DNA of 51,185 bases, from positions 395,314 to 446,498 of the forward strand of contig NZ_RDBH01000129.1 of the NCBI RefSeq assembly GCF_008042145.1, read 5' to 3'. The notes under the pieces are model-generated. The model made no database searches. It had not been told where the DNA came from and was given only the letters and a program-made list of their open reading frames with translations. The stretch's first letter is position 1. Every line of letters begins with the position of its first letter. The DNA is from Streptomyces sp. adm13(2018). GTDB lineage: Bacteria; Actinomycetota; Actinomycetes; Streptomycetales; Streptomycetaceae. Shown piece by piece: positions 24,093 through 31,442 of this stretch. The position numbers were made by a program, and so were the translations under genes.

Positions 24093-25262
24093 TCAGGGCG
24101 CGCTCCGCTGGCCCGGGAGCGCGGGGCGCCCCGGAGCGTAGGTGTCCGACTGCGGCTTCCCCTGGTCCAGCGGGGACATCGGGCGCCTGATTCCGGCCAC
24201 GACCTGCGCGGGCACGACCGGGTCGAGCACGGCCGTGGCCGTCTCGCCCTGCGGCCGCCGCGCACGGTACGCGGCCCGGTAGGCGGCCGGCGAGGAGCCG
24301 AGCTGCCGCCGGAAGTGGCCGCGCAGCGCCACCGGCGAGCGGAAGCCGCACCGGCCGGCGACCTCGTCCACCGAGTAGTCGGAGGTCTCCAGGAGCCGCT
24401 GCGCCTGGAGCACCCGCTGGGTGATCAGCCACTGGAGGGGGGCCGAACCCGTCAGCGAGCGGAACCGGCGGTCGAAGGTCCGCCGGGACATGTAGGCGCG
24501 GGCGGCCAGGGTCTCCACGTCGAACTGCTCGTGGAGGTGCTCCAGCGCCCAGGCGACGACCTCGGCCAGCGGGTCGGCGCCGATCTCCTCGGGTAAAGAC
24601 CTGTCGAGATAGCGCTCCTGACCGCCGCTGCGCCGCGGCGGGACGACCAGCCGGCGCGCCAGGGCGCCCGCGGCCTCCGTGCCGTGGTCGGTCCGCACGA
24701 TGTGCAGACACAGATCGATTCCGGCCGCCGTGCCCGCGGAGGTCAGCACGTCCCCGTCGTCGACGAAGAGCTCCCGGGGGTCCACGTGGACCGACGGGTA
24801 GCGCTTGGCGAGCGTCGGCGCGTACATCCAGTGCGTCGTCGCCGGGCGGCCGTCGAGCAGGCCGGCTGCGGCGAGGACGAACGCGCCGGTGCACAGGCCG
24901 ACGATCCGTGCGCCCTCCTCGTGGGCGCGGCGCAGCGCTTCGAGCGCCTCCGGCGGTGGCGGCGAGGTGATCGACCGCCAGGCCGGGACGACGACGGTGC
25001 CCGCCCGGCTGATGGCCTCCAGGCCGTACGGCGCGGTCAGTTCGAGGCCACCGGTGGTCCGCAGCGGTCCGTCCTCACCCGCACAGACGAGCAGTCGGTA
25101 GCGGGGCACTCCGGCGTCCTGCCGGTCGATGCCGAACACGGAGAGCGGGATGGAACTCTCGAAGATGGGGCCGCCGCTGAACAGCAGCACCGCGACGACT
25201 TCGCGACGGCGGCGCCCGGTCAGCTTCCGTGCGGCCTCCGGTGCGGTGGAGTCCTGGCTCAT
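24093..25262 (-). CDS. adpA: AdpA-type AraC-family developmental regulator with a TTA codon
   Basis: 389 aa, ATG start with GAGGGGGG upstream. The N-terminal half is a DJ-1/PfpI-like dimerisation domain (VAVLLFSGGPIFESSIPLSV; RIVGLCTGAFVLAAAGLLDG). The C-terminal half is an AraC/XylS DNA-binding domain with two helix-turn-helices (VETLAARAYMSRRTFDRRFR; VDEVAGRCGFRSPVALRGHF). The Leu in RSLPEEIG is codon 223 at 24594-24596, a TTA. It falls between the two domains, where AdpA proteins carry their bldA-dependent TTA. Order with orn downstream agrees. AdpA controls aerial growth, secreted proteases and antibiotic genes. The last 70 residues are a divergent tail. Confidence 0.95.
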   Translation of the reverse strand: MSQDSTAPEAARKLTGRRRREVVAVLLFSGGPIFESSIPLSVFGIDRQDAGVPRYRLLVCAGEDGPLRTTGGLELTAPYGLEAISRAGTVVVPAWRSITSPPPPEALEALRRAHEEGARIVGLCTGAFVLAAAGLLDGRPATTHWMYAPTLAKRYPSVHVDPRELFVDDGDVLTSAGTAAGIDLCLHIVRTDHGTEAAGALARRLVVPPRRSGGQERYLDRSLPEEIGADPLAEVVAWALEHLHEQFDVETLAARAYMSRRTFDRRFRSLTGSAPLQWLITQRVLQAQRLLETSDYSVDEVAGRCGFRSPVALRGHFRRQLGSSPAAYRAAYRARRPQGETATAVLDPVVPAQVVAGIRRPMSPLDQGKPQSDTYAPGRPALPGQRSAP

Positions 25263-25912
25263 GACGCTAAGCCCCCCTCGGTGTTCGCGTCTCCCTGGTC
25301 GTGTCGCTCCTGCACGTTTCCCCTCGGTTTTGCACGAGACCCCAGTCTTCGGTACCCATGATCGAATCTACTGCGTCCTGTGGCGCCGGCGTGACAAGTT
25401 CTTCATCCGGTGGATTGTCGACAAGGCCACTTGGCGTGAAGCGATCGATCGCGAAGTCTTCCGCAGGGAGGGGCCCTGTTGCGCCGCTCGGAACGGGGCA
25501 TGCGGAGCGAGGGGGGGACGGGAAACGGAGGAGCGGAACAACGGGTGGCGGCGGTCGATGGTGCGTGCACGGGCGGTCTCCCTGCGACGGTGGGCTGGAC
25601 CTGTGGCAACGAGAAGCGGAACGTTACGGTCACTCTCGGCGACGTCCGTTTGGCCCCCGTACGGACACCTGTAGGGCACATCCGGCATTGCCAGATCCCG
25701 AGACCCTCGTGCATGCTCCCTGGGACGCCGCGCGCGAGCGGGGTCACGCCGGGGAGCGACGCGGCGGGCTCTGGGCAGGAGAGGAGTGTCGCCGTACCCT
25801 TGGGGGTATGGGCTTGGGAAGATGATTCCCGGACACAGCTCCGCCGCCACCCGTTGTTCCGCTCCTCCGTTTCCCGTCCCTTCCCACGAGGACCCTCTTC
25901 GCCGAGACACCG
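25263..25912. promoter_or_regulatory. Long adpA / stress-protein divergent regulatory interval
   Basis: 650 bp without a credible gene; open frames on both strands overlap each other and lack RBS. Visible items: a weak adpA -35/-10 pair on the minus strand (TTGTCA 25392-25397, CAGTAG 25368-25373, 18-nt spacer), which gives a leader of about 100 nt. A 10-bp palindrome TTGTCGACAA lies at 25415-25424. A TGGCGTGAAG at 25432-25441 matches the published AdpA consensus (TGGCSNGWWY) at nine of ten positions, in keeping with autoregulation. A 40-bp inverted repeat is listed separately. Operator claims are consensus matches only. Confidence 0.4.
25515..25880. repeat. 40-bp perfect inverted repeat flanking a 286-bp segment
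   Basis: 25515-25554 and 25841-25880 are exact reverse complements over 40 bp, with 286 bp between. The arms begin GGGACGGGAAACGGAGGAGC on the plus strand. The right arm ends 32 bp before the stress-protein ATG; the left arm lies about 250 bp upstream of the adpA start. The spacing is too long for a terminator. The geometry suits an invertible segment or a long-range stem in a transcript. No recombinase gene is nearby. Confidence 0.95.
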
Positions 25913-26434
25913 ATGGCCGGTCACGAATTCTCCGAACCCGCGGACCGCAAGCGCGTCGCCGATTCCACGGTCGACCCCCTCGCGGTCGAACAGCCACGTC
26001 ACGCCTGCGACCCGGCCTTCCGGCACGGCGTCGTCATCGGCTTCGACGGCTCCACGTCCAGTGAGCGCGCCCTCGCGTACGCCATCGGCATGGCCCGCCG
26101 CTCCGGCTCCGGCCTGATCATCGTGCACGTGGCCAACCGGCTGCCCACCACGGTGTGGGCCGGCTGTGAGCCCCCGGTCTTCGTCGACGTGCCCGACCAC
26201 CGGACCGAGGTCCTCGGCCTGGAGCTGGCCTGCGCCGAACACCTCTCCGAGGTGCCCTGGATCCTCGTCGAGCGCGGTGGCGACATCTGCCACGAGCTGG
26301 AGGAGGTCGGCCGGGAGTACTCCGCCGACGCGATCGTGGTCGGCTCCACGCACGGGATCGTCGGCCGGATCTTCGGCTCGGTGGCCGGCCGCCTCGCCCG
26401 CCGCGCCCAGCGGCCCGTGATCGTCATCCCGTAG
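25913..26434 (+). CDS. Universal stress protein (single UspA domain)
   Basis: 173 aa, ATG start, weak RBS. After an N-terminal extension of about 38 residues comes one UspA domain: VVIGFDGSTSSERALAYAIG at the start, and the ATP-binding loop GSTHGIVGRIFGSVAGRLARR near the end (G-x2-G-x9-G-S/T). Such single-domain proteins dimerise and bind ATP. Neighbours are adpA (divergent) and a transporter (same strand, 248 bp away). No partner is visible. Confidence 0.85.
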   Translation: MAGHEFSEPADRKRVADSTVDPLAVEQPRHACDPAFRHGVVIGFDGSTSSERALAYAIGMARRSGSGLIIVHVANRLPTTVWAGCEPPVFVDVPDHRTEVLGLELACAEHLSEVPWILVERGGDICHELEEVGREYSADAIVVGSTHGIVGRIFGSVAGRLARRAQRPVIVIP

Positions 26435-26682
26435 GGCGTACGAGAACTCCCGCCGGTCCCGCAGGACGTACGAGGTCTCCTCCTGCCGTCCCGCCCGAGG
26501 TCTCAACCGCCCCCGGCACCCCGCCCGTTGCGTACGACCCGTCAGGTCGCATCCCCAACTCACGTCATCGCGCCATAAATTCGGCCTTCCTCAGGTGAAT
26601 TGTGTGCTTGTGAAGGGTACATAAGCGTCACCGGAACACTGCAGCTCACGCAGGACACCTGCGCACCTGAAGGGAGCCCGCC

Positions 26683-27246
26683 GTGGACAACGACGTCGCC
26701 GCGGGAAACACCACCTCCACTCTCGGCCACCTCGCACTCGGACTGACCCTGCTGGCCTTCGGCCTGGGCGGCACGGGGATCATCGACAACGTCGCGGCAA
26801 CGGATGCCGCGGGCCTCGCCACCTGGGTCGGCGGGGTCACGCTCTTCCTCGTCGGTCTGCTCGCCCTCCGCGCGGGCGACAGGGGCGACGGCACGGCGTT
26901 CACGGCGCTCGGCGCCTTCTGGTTCACCTGGGGCACCGCGACCGGCGGCGGGACGTCCGCCGACGCCGTGGGCGTCTTCCTGCTCCTGTGGGCGCTCCTG
27001 GCGCTCACCCTGACGCTGGCCGCCTCGGGCAGCGGGCTGTTCGGGCAGGGTGTCCACGGGCTGCTCTTCCTCGCGCTCGTGCTGCTCGGCATCGGGGCGC
27101 TCGCCGACAACGGCGCGCTCGGGAAGGCGGGCGGCTGGGTGGCGGCCGTCGCGGGTCTGGTCGCCTGGTACGGCGCGACGGCGGCGGTGGCCGGCTGGCC
27201 GACGGCGCTCGGCCGGGCGAACCGCGGCGCGGCCACGGCGAGCTGA
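26683..27246 (+). CDS. GPR1/FUN34/YaaH-type transporter
   Basis: 187 aa, GTG start with GAAGGGAG upstream. Six hydrophobic helices fill nearly the whole chain (LGHLALGLTLLAFGLGG; WVGGVTLFLVGLLAL; ALGAFWFTWGTATGGG; VFLLLWALLALTLTLAA; LLFLALVLLGIGALA; AAVAGLVAWYGATAAVAG). The AFWFTWG segment matches the family signature. Known members move acetate or succinate (SatP). Substrate here is not proven. It is monocistronic between a 248-bp upstream gap and a hairpin. Confidence 0.8.
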   Translation: MDNDVAAGNTTSTLGHLALGLTLLAFGLGGTGIIDNVAATDAAGLATWVGGVTLFLVGLLALRAGDRGDGTAFTALGAFWFTWGTATGGGTSADAVGVFLLLWALLALTLTLAASGSGLFGQGVHGLLFLALVLLGIGALADNGALGKAGGWVAAVAGLVAWYGATAAVAGWPTALGRANRGAATAS

Positions 27247-27275
27247 CGGCGGGACGTACGGACAGCACGAAAGGA

Positions 27276-27318
27276 GAAGCGGTCCCCCGTGCACCTGGGA
27301 TGCACGGGGGACCGCTTC
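27276..27318. terminator. Convergent terminator, transporter / glmS
   Basis: A perfect 18-bp stem (arms 27276-27293 and 27301-27318, 7-nt loop) between a plus-strand and a minus-strand gene end. Confidence 0.85.
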
Positions 27319-27385
27319 GTGTCCGGTCGAACCGCCGGGGGACAGGCCCGGCGGCGAGGCTCGGGGGGACAGGCCCCGGGCGCTG

Positions 27386-29203
27386 CTACTCGACCGTGAC
27401 GGACTTGGCCAGGTTGCGCGGCTTGTCGATGTCGCGGCCCATGGCGAGCGCCGTGTGGTAGGCGAGGAGCTGGAGCGGGATGCCCATCAGGATCGGGTCC
27501 AGCTCGTCCTCGTTCTTCGGCACGACGATGGTGTGGTCGGCCTTGGCCTGCGGCTGGTGCGCGACCGCGAGGATGCGGCCGCTGCGGGCCTTGATCTCCT
27601 CCAGGGCGGCGCGGTTCTTCTCCAGCAGGTCGTCGTCGGGGACGATCGCGACCGTCGGCAGGGCCGGCTCGATGAGGGCGAGCGGGCCGTGCTTGAGCTC
27701 GGAGGCGGGGTAGGCCTCGGCGTGGATGTAGGAGATCTCCTTGAGCTTGAGGGAGGCCTCCAGGGCCACCGGGTAGCCCCGGACGCGGCCGATGAACATC
27801 ATCGACTGGGCGCCGGCGTACTCCGCGGCGATCTTCTTGATCTCGTCCTCGATCTCCAGGATCTCCTGGATCTGCGCGGGCAGCTTGCGCAGGCCCTCGA
27901 TGATCCGCTTGCCGTCGGTGACGGACAGGTCGCGGATGCGGCCCAGGTGCAGGGCGAGCAGCGCGAAGGCGGTGACCGTGTTGGTGAAGCACTTGGTGGA
28001 GACGACGCAGACCTCGGGGCCGGCGTGCACGTACACGCCGCCGTCGGCCTCGCGGGCGATGGCGGAGCCCACCACGTTGACCACGCCGAGGACGCGGGCG
28101 CCCTTGCGCTTGAGCTCCTGGACGGCGGCGAGCACGTCGTAGGTCTCACCGGACTGGGAGACGGCGATGTAGAGGGTGTCGGGGTCCACGACCGGGTTGC
28201 GGTAGCGGAACTCCGAGGCCGGCTCGGCGTCGGCGGGGATGCGGGCCATGGACTCGATGAGTCCGGCGCCGATGAGGCCGGCGTGGTACGAGGTGCCGCA
28301 GCCGAGGATCTTGATGCGGCGGATGGTGCGGGCCTCGCGCGGGTCCAGGTTCAGGCCGCCCAGGTGCACGGTGGAGAAGCGGTCGTCGATCCGGCCGCGC
28401 AGCACGCGGTCGACCGCGTCGGGCTGCTCGGAGATCTCCTTGTGCATGAAGGTGTCGTGGCCGCCCATGTCGTACGAGGCGGCCTCCCACTCCACGGTCT
28501 CCGGGGTGGCGGTGGTGGTCGCGCCCGAGGTCGTGTAGGTGCGGAAGTCGTCGGCCTTGAGGGTGGCCATCTCGCCGTCGTCGAGGGTGACGACCTGGCG
28601 GGTGTGGGCGATCAGGGCGGCCACGTCGGAGGCGACGAGCATCTCCTTCTCGCCGATGCCGAGGATGACCGGCGAGCCGTTGCGGGCCACGACGATGCGG
28701 TCGTTGAAGTCGGCGTGCATCACGGCGATGCCGTAGGTGCCCTCGATGACCTTGAGCGCTTCGCGGACCTTCTCCTCCAGGGTGGAGGCCTGGGAGCGGG
28801 CGATGAGGTGGGTGATGACCTCGGTGTCCGTCTCGGAGGCGAAGACGACGCCGTCGGCCTCCAGCTTGGCGCGGAGCTCCTGGGCGTTGTCGACGATGCC
28901 GTTGTGGACGACCGCGACCTTGTTCTCGGGGTCCATGTGCGGGTGCGAGTTGATGTCGCTCGGCGCGCCGTGGGTGGCCCAGCGGGTGTGGGCGATGCCG
29001 GTGGTACCGGTGAAGCGCTTGGGGACCCGGGCCTCCAGGTCGCGGACGCGGCCCTTGGCCTTCACCATCTTCAGGCCGGAGGCCTTCGGGCTGGTGACGA
29101 CCATGCCGGCCGAGTCGTAGCCCCGGTACTCGAGGCGCGCCAGGCCCTCCAGGAGCAGGGGGGCGACGTCGCGCTTTCCGATGTAACCGACAATTCCGCA
29201 CAT
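27386..29203 (-). CDS. glmS: Glutamine-fructose-6-phosphate aminotransferase (GlmS)
   Basis: 605 aa, ATG start. It begins MCGIVGYIGKRDVAPLLLEG, with Cys2 as the N-terminal nucleophile of the glutaminase domain. Two SIS sugar-phosphate isomerase domains follow (GCGTSYHAGLIG; SQSGETYDVLAAV; FIGRVRGYPVALEASLKLKE), and the chain ends PRNLAKSVTVE, the standard GlmS tail. It makes glucosamine-6-phosphate for wall precursors. Near a dre-like site and a hexosaminidase gene, it probably takes part in amino-sugar control. No glmS ribozyme is expected in this lineage and none was seen. S. coelicolor has two copies; this position fits the one near adpA. Confidence 0.96.
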   Translation of the reverse strand: MCGIVGYIGKRDVAPLLLEGLARLEYRGYDSAGMVVTSPKASGLKMVKAKGRVRDLEARVPKRFTGTTGIAHTRWATHGAPSDINSHPHMDPENKVAVVHNGIVDNAQELRAKLEADGVVFASETDTEVITHLIARSQASTLEEKVREALKVIEGTYGIAVMHADFNDRIVVARNGSPVILGIGEKEMLVASDVAALIAHTRQVVTLDDGEMATLKADDFRTYTTSGATTTATPETVEWEAASYDMGGHDTFMHKEISEQPDAVDRVLRGRIDDRFSTVHLGGLNLDPREARTIRRIKILGCGTSYHAGLIGAGLIESMARIPADAEPASEFRYRNPVVDPDTLYIAVSQSGETYDVLAAVQELKRKGARVLGVVNVVGSAIAREADGGVYVHAGPEVCVVSTKCFTNTVTAFALLALHLGRIRDLSVTDGKRIIEGLRKLPAQIQEILEIEDEIKKIAAEYAGAQSMMFIGRVRGYPVALEASLKLKEISYIHAEAYPASELKHGPLALIEPALPTVAIVPDDDLLEKNRAALEEIKARSGRILAVAHQPQAKADHTIVVPKNEDELDPILMGIPLQLLAYHTALAMGRDIDKPRNLAKSVTVE

Positions 29204-29256
29204 AAAGGTGAAACCCCTCCAGGTTGGTGAGTGTGTCCGCGTGCCCGCCGCGCGGG

Positions 29257-29532
29257 TCAGCCGTAGACGATCCGGCGCAGCTGCCGGAGCGAGAGCTCCG
29301 GCGGCGCCACGGCCCGGTGGGGCAGTTCCCCCGAGATCCGTTCGAAGATCTCGGCGTTCACGGCCCCGCCGGACTGCAGTTCGCGGTGTCGGCGGCGGAC
29401 GAACTCCTCGGTCGTCTCGTCGAAGTACGCCAGCACGTCGAGGATCACCCGGGCGGCCTCACCGCGCTGGAGCGCGGTGCTGCGGACCAGGTGGTCGATG
29501 AGGTCGTCGTGCGACGGGCGGCGTTCGAGCAC
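29257..29532 (-). CDS. Small hypothetical protein upstream of glmS
   Basis: 91 aa, GTG start without a strong RBS. A compact, charged, helical protein (HDDLIDHLVRSTALQRGEAA; YFDETTEEFVRRRHRELQSG) with a conserved-looking C-terminus (ELSLRQLRRIVYG). It ends 53 bp before glmS on the same strand, so both are probably on one transcript. No family recognised. A 20-bp palindrome lies 40 bp upstream of its start. Confidence 0.65.
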   Translation of the reverse strand: MLERRPSHDDLIDHLVRSTALQRGEAARVILDVLAYFDETTEEFVRRRHRELQSGGAVNAEIFERISGELPHRAVAPPELSLRQLRRIVYG

Positions 29533-29571
29533 CCATGAATACTGGGCTGTACGGACGTCATCCGCAAGAAT

Positions 29572-29591
29572 CCTGCCCGATATCGGGCAGG
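29572..29591. promoter_or_regulatory. 20-bp perfect palindrome, operator candidate
   Basis: CCTGCCCGATATCGGGCAGG is a perfect 20-bp palindrome without loop, placed 40 bp upstream of the 91-aa gene and 31 bp from the dre-like site. The form suits a dimeric repressor rather than a terminator. Confidence 0.5.
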
Positions 29592-29621
29592 GTCGTCATG
29601 ATCCGCCCCTTCTTCGGGGCC

Positions 29622-29637
29622 GTTGGTCCAGACCTTG
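29622..29637. promoter_or_regulatory. DasR-like dre site
   Basis: GTTGGTCCAGACCTTG keeps TGGTC and GACC of the dre consensus (TGGTCTAGACCA), with two differences in that 12-bp core. It is about 100 bp upstream of the hexosaminidase, a type of gene controlled by the GlcNAc regulator DasR. Confidence 0.6.
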
Positions 29638-29734
29638 ACGGGTGGGGACCTCGGCGGTACGCATGGTGACGGTTCGGATATAGAACTCGACAGACGCGTC
29701 CCACGACGATCCCACGCCCGATAGGGGACCAGCC

Positions 29735-31354
29735 TTGACCCAGCGCCGAAGGATTCCGCGCCTGATCGGATCCCTGCTCCTGGTCGCCGCCGCCGGCGTC
29801 GGCTGCGGCGAGGCCGCCGCCGACGCACAGAAGGCCGCGGCCGCCGAGCCCGAGGTCCGCCCGCTCGGCCGTATCGTGCCCGTGCCCGCCTCCGTCGCGC
29901 CCGAGGGCGAGCCCTTCGCCCTCTCCCGGACCACCCGCATCGGCGCCGACACCGCCGACCGCGAGACCCGCGACCTCGCCCGCTACCTCGCCGGACTGCT
30001 CCGCCCCGCCACCGGCTTCCCGCTGCCCGTCGTCGACGACCAGGCCGCCCGCGGCGGCATCCGGCTCCGCCTCAGCCCCGCCGCCACCGAACTCGGCGAC
30101 GAGGGCTACCGGCTCCACTCCGCCCCCGACGGCGTCACCCTCACCGCCCGCGCACCCGCCGGGCTCTTCCGCGGCGTCCAGACCCTCCGCCAGCAGCTGC
30201 CCTCCGCCGTCGAGCGCAAGAGCGTCCAGACCGGACCCTGGAAGATCGCCGGCGGCACGATCACCGACACCCCGCGCTACGCCTACCGGGGCGCCATGCT
30301 CGACGTCTCCCGGCACTTCTTCACCGTCGACGAGGTGAAGCGGTACATCGACCAGCTCGCGCTCTACAAGGTCAACACCCTCCATCTGCACCTCTCCGAC
30401 GACCAGGGCTGGCGCATCGCCGTCGACTCCTGGCCCCGCCTCACCACCCACGGCGGTTCCACCGAGGTCGGCGGCGGCCCGGGCGGCTTCTACACCAAGG
30501 CGCAGTACCGGGAGATCGTCGAGTACGCGGCCTCCCGCTACCAGGAGGTGATCCCCGAGATCGACCTCCCCGGCCACACCAACGCCGCCCTCGCCTCCTA
30601 TGCCGAGCTCAACTGCGACGGCGTCGCCCCGGAGCTCTACACCGGCATCAAGGTCGGCTTCAGCTCCCTGTGCGTGCCCAAGCCCGTCACGTACGACTTC
30701 GTCGACGACGTGATCCGCGAGATCGCCGCCCTCACCCCCGGCCGGTACATCCACATCGGCGGCGACGAGGCACACTCCACCAGCCACGCCGACTACGTGA
30801 CCTTCATGGACAAGGTCCAGCCGGTCGTCGCCAAGTACGGCAAGAAGGTCGTCGGCTGGCACCAGCTGACCGGCACCACCCCGGCGGAGGGCGCCCTCGT
30901 CCAGTACTGGGGCCTCGACCGCACCCCCGCCGCCGAGAAGGAGCGGGTCGCCGCGGCCGCGCGGAACGGCGCCGGCCTCATCCTCTCCCCGGCCGACCGC
31001 TCCTACCTCGACATGAAGTACACCGCGGACACCAAGCTCGGCCTCGCCTGGGCGGGCTACGTGGAGGTCCGCAGGTCCTACGACTGGAACCCGGCCGGCT
31101 ACCTCGCCGGCGCCCCCGCGGACTCCGTCCGGGGCATCGAGGCCCCGCTGTGGACGGAGACCCTGGCGACCACGGACGACCTGGACGTCATGGCCTTCCC
31201 GCGCCTCCCGGGCCTGGCGGAACTGGGCTGGTCGCCGGCGGCCACCCACGACTGGGACACCTACAAGGTCCGCCTGGCGGAACAGGCCCCGCGCTTCGAC
31301 GCCCTGGGCATCGACTACCACCGCTCACCCGAGGTGCCCTGGCCGGCGGAGTAG
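29735..31354 (+). CDS. Beta-N-acetylhexosaminidase, GH20, lipoprotein-type
   Basis: 539 aa, TTG start (TTGACCCAGCGC) with AGGGGACC upstream. The N-terminus MTQRRRIPRLIGSLLLVAAA ends in GVGC, a lipobox-like Cys, so the enzyme is probably a surface lipoprotein. A GH20b-type N-terminal domain is followed by the GH20 barrel (RYAYRGAMLDVSRHFFTVDE; LHLHLSDDQGWRI). The catalytic pair D344-E345 lies in HIGGDEAHSTSH. It releases N-acetylglucosamine from chitobiose or wall fragments. The dre-like site and neighbouring glmS fit GlcNAc-linked control. It ends in a strong hairpin. Confidence 0.93.
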   Translation: MTQRRRIPRLIGSLLLVAAAGVGCGEAAADAQKAAAAEPEVRPLGRIVPVPASVAPEGEPFALSRTTRIGADTADRETRDLARYLAGLLRPATGFPLPVVDDQAARGGIRLRLSPAATELGDEGYRLHSAPDGVTLTARAPAGLFRGVQTLRQQLPSAVERKSVQTGPWKIAGGTITDTPRYAYRGAMLDVSRHFFTVDEVKRYIDQLALYKVNTLHLHLSDDQGWRIAVDSWPRLTTHGGSTEVGGGPGGFYTKAQYREIVEYAASRYQEVIPEIDLPGHTNAALASYAELNCDGVAPELYTGIKVGFSSLCVPKPVTYDFVDDVIREIAALTPGRYIHIGGDEAHSTSHADYVTFMDKVQPVVAKYGKKVVGWHQLTGTTPAEGALVQYWGLDRTPAAEKERVAAAARNGAGLILSPADRSYLDMKYTADTKLGLAWAGYVEVRRSYDWNPAGYLAGAPADSVRGIEAPLWTETLATTDDLDVMAFPRLPGLAELGWSPAATHDWDTYKVRLAEQAPRFDALGIDYHRSPEVPWPAE

Positions 31355-31387
31355 CCCGTACGGCGGCCGAGCGAGCCCGTACACAGG

Positions 31388-31432
31388 GATGCGAGCCCCG
31401 GCGGAGGACCGTACTCCGCCGGGGCTCGCATC
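31388..31432. terminator. Convergent terminator, hexosaminidase / desD
   Basis: A perfect 18-bp stem (arms 31388-31405 and 31415-31432, 9-nt loop) ends 10 bp before the desD stop. Confidence 0.88.
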
Positions 31433-31442
31433 GGTCACGGGG

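Noticed and set aside
25403-26563. Overlapping open frames on both strands in the adpA/stress-protein interval
   Set aside because: They mirror each other because of the inverted repeat and GC bias, have no RBS, and run antisense over the stress-protein gene.
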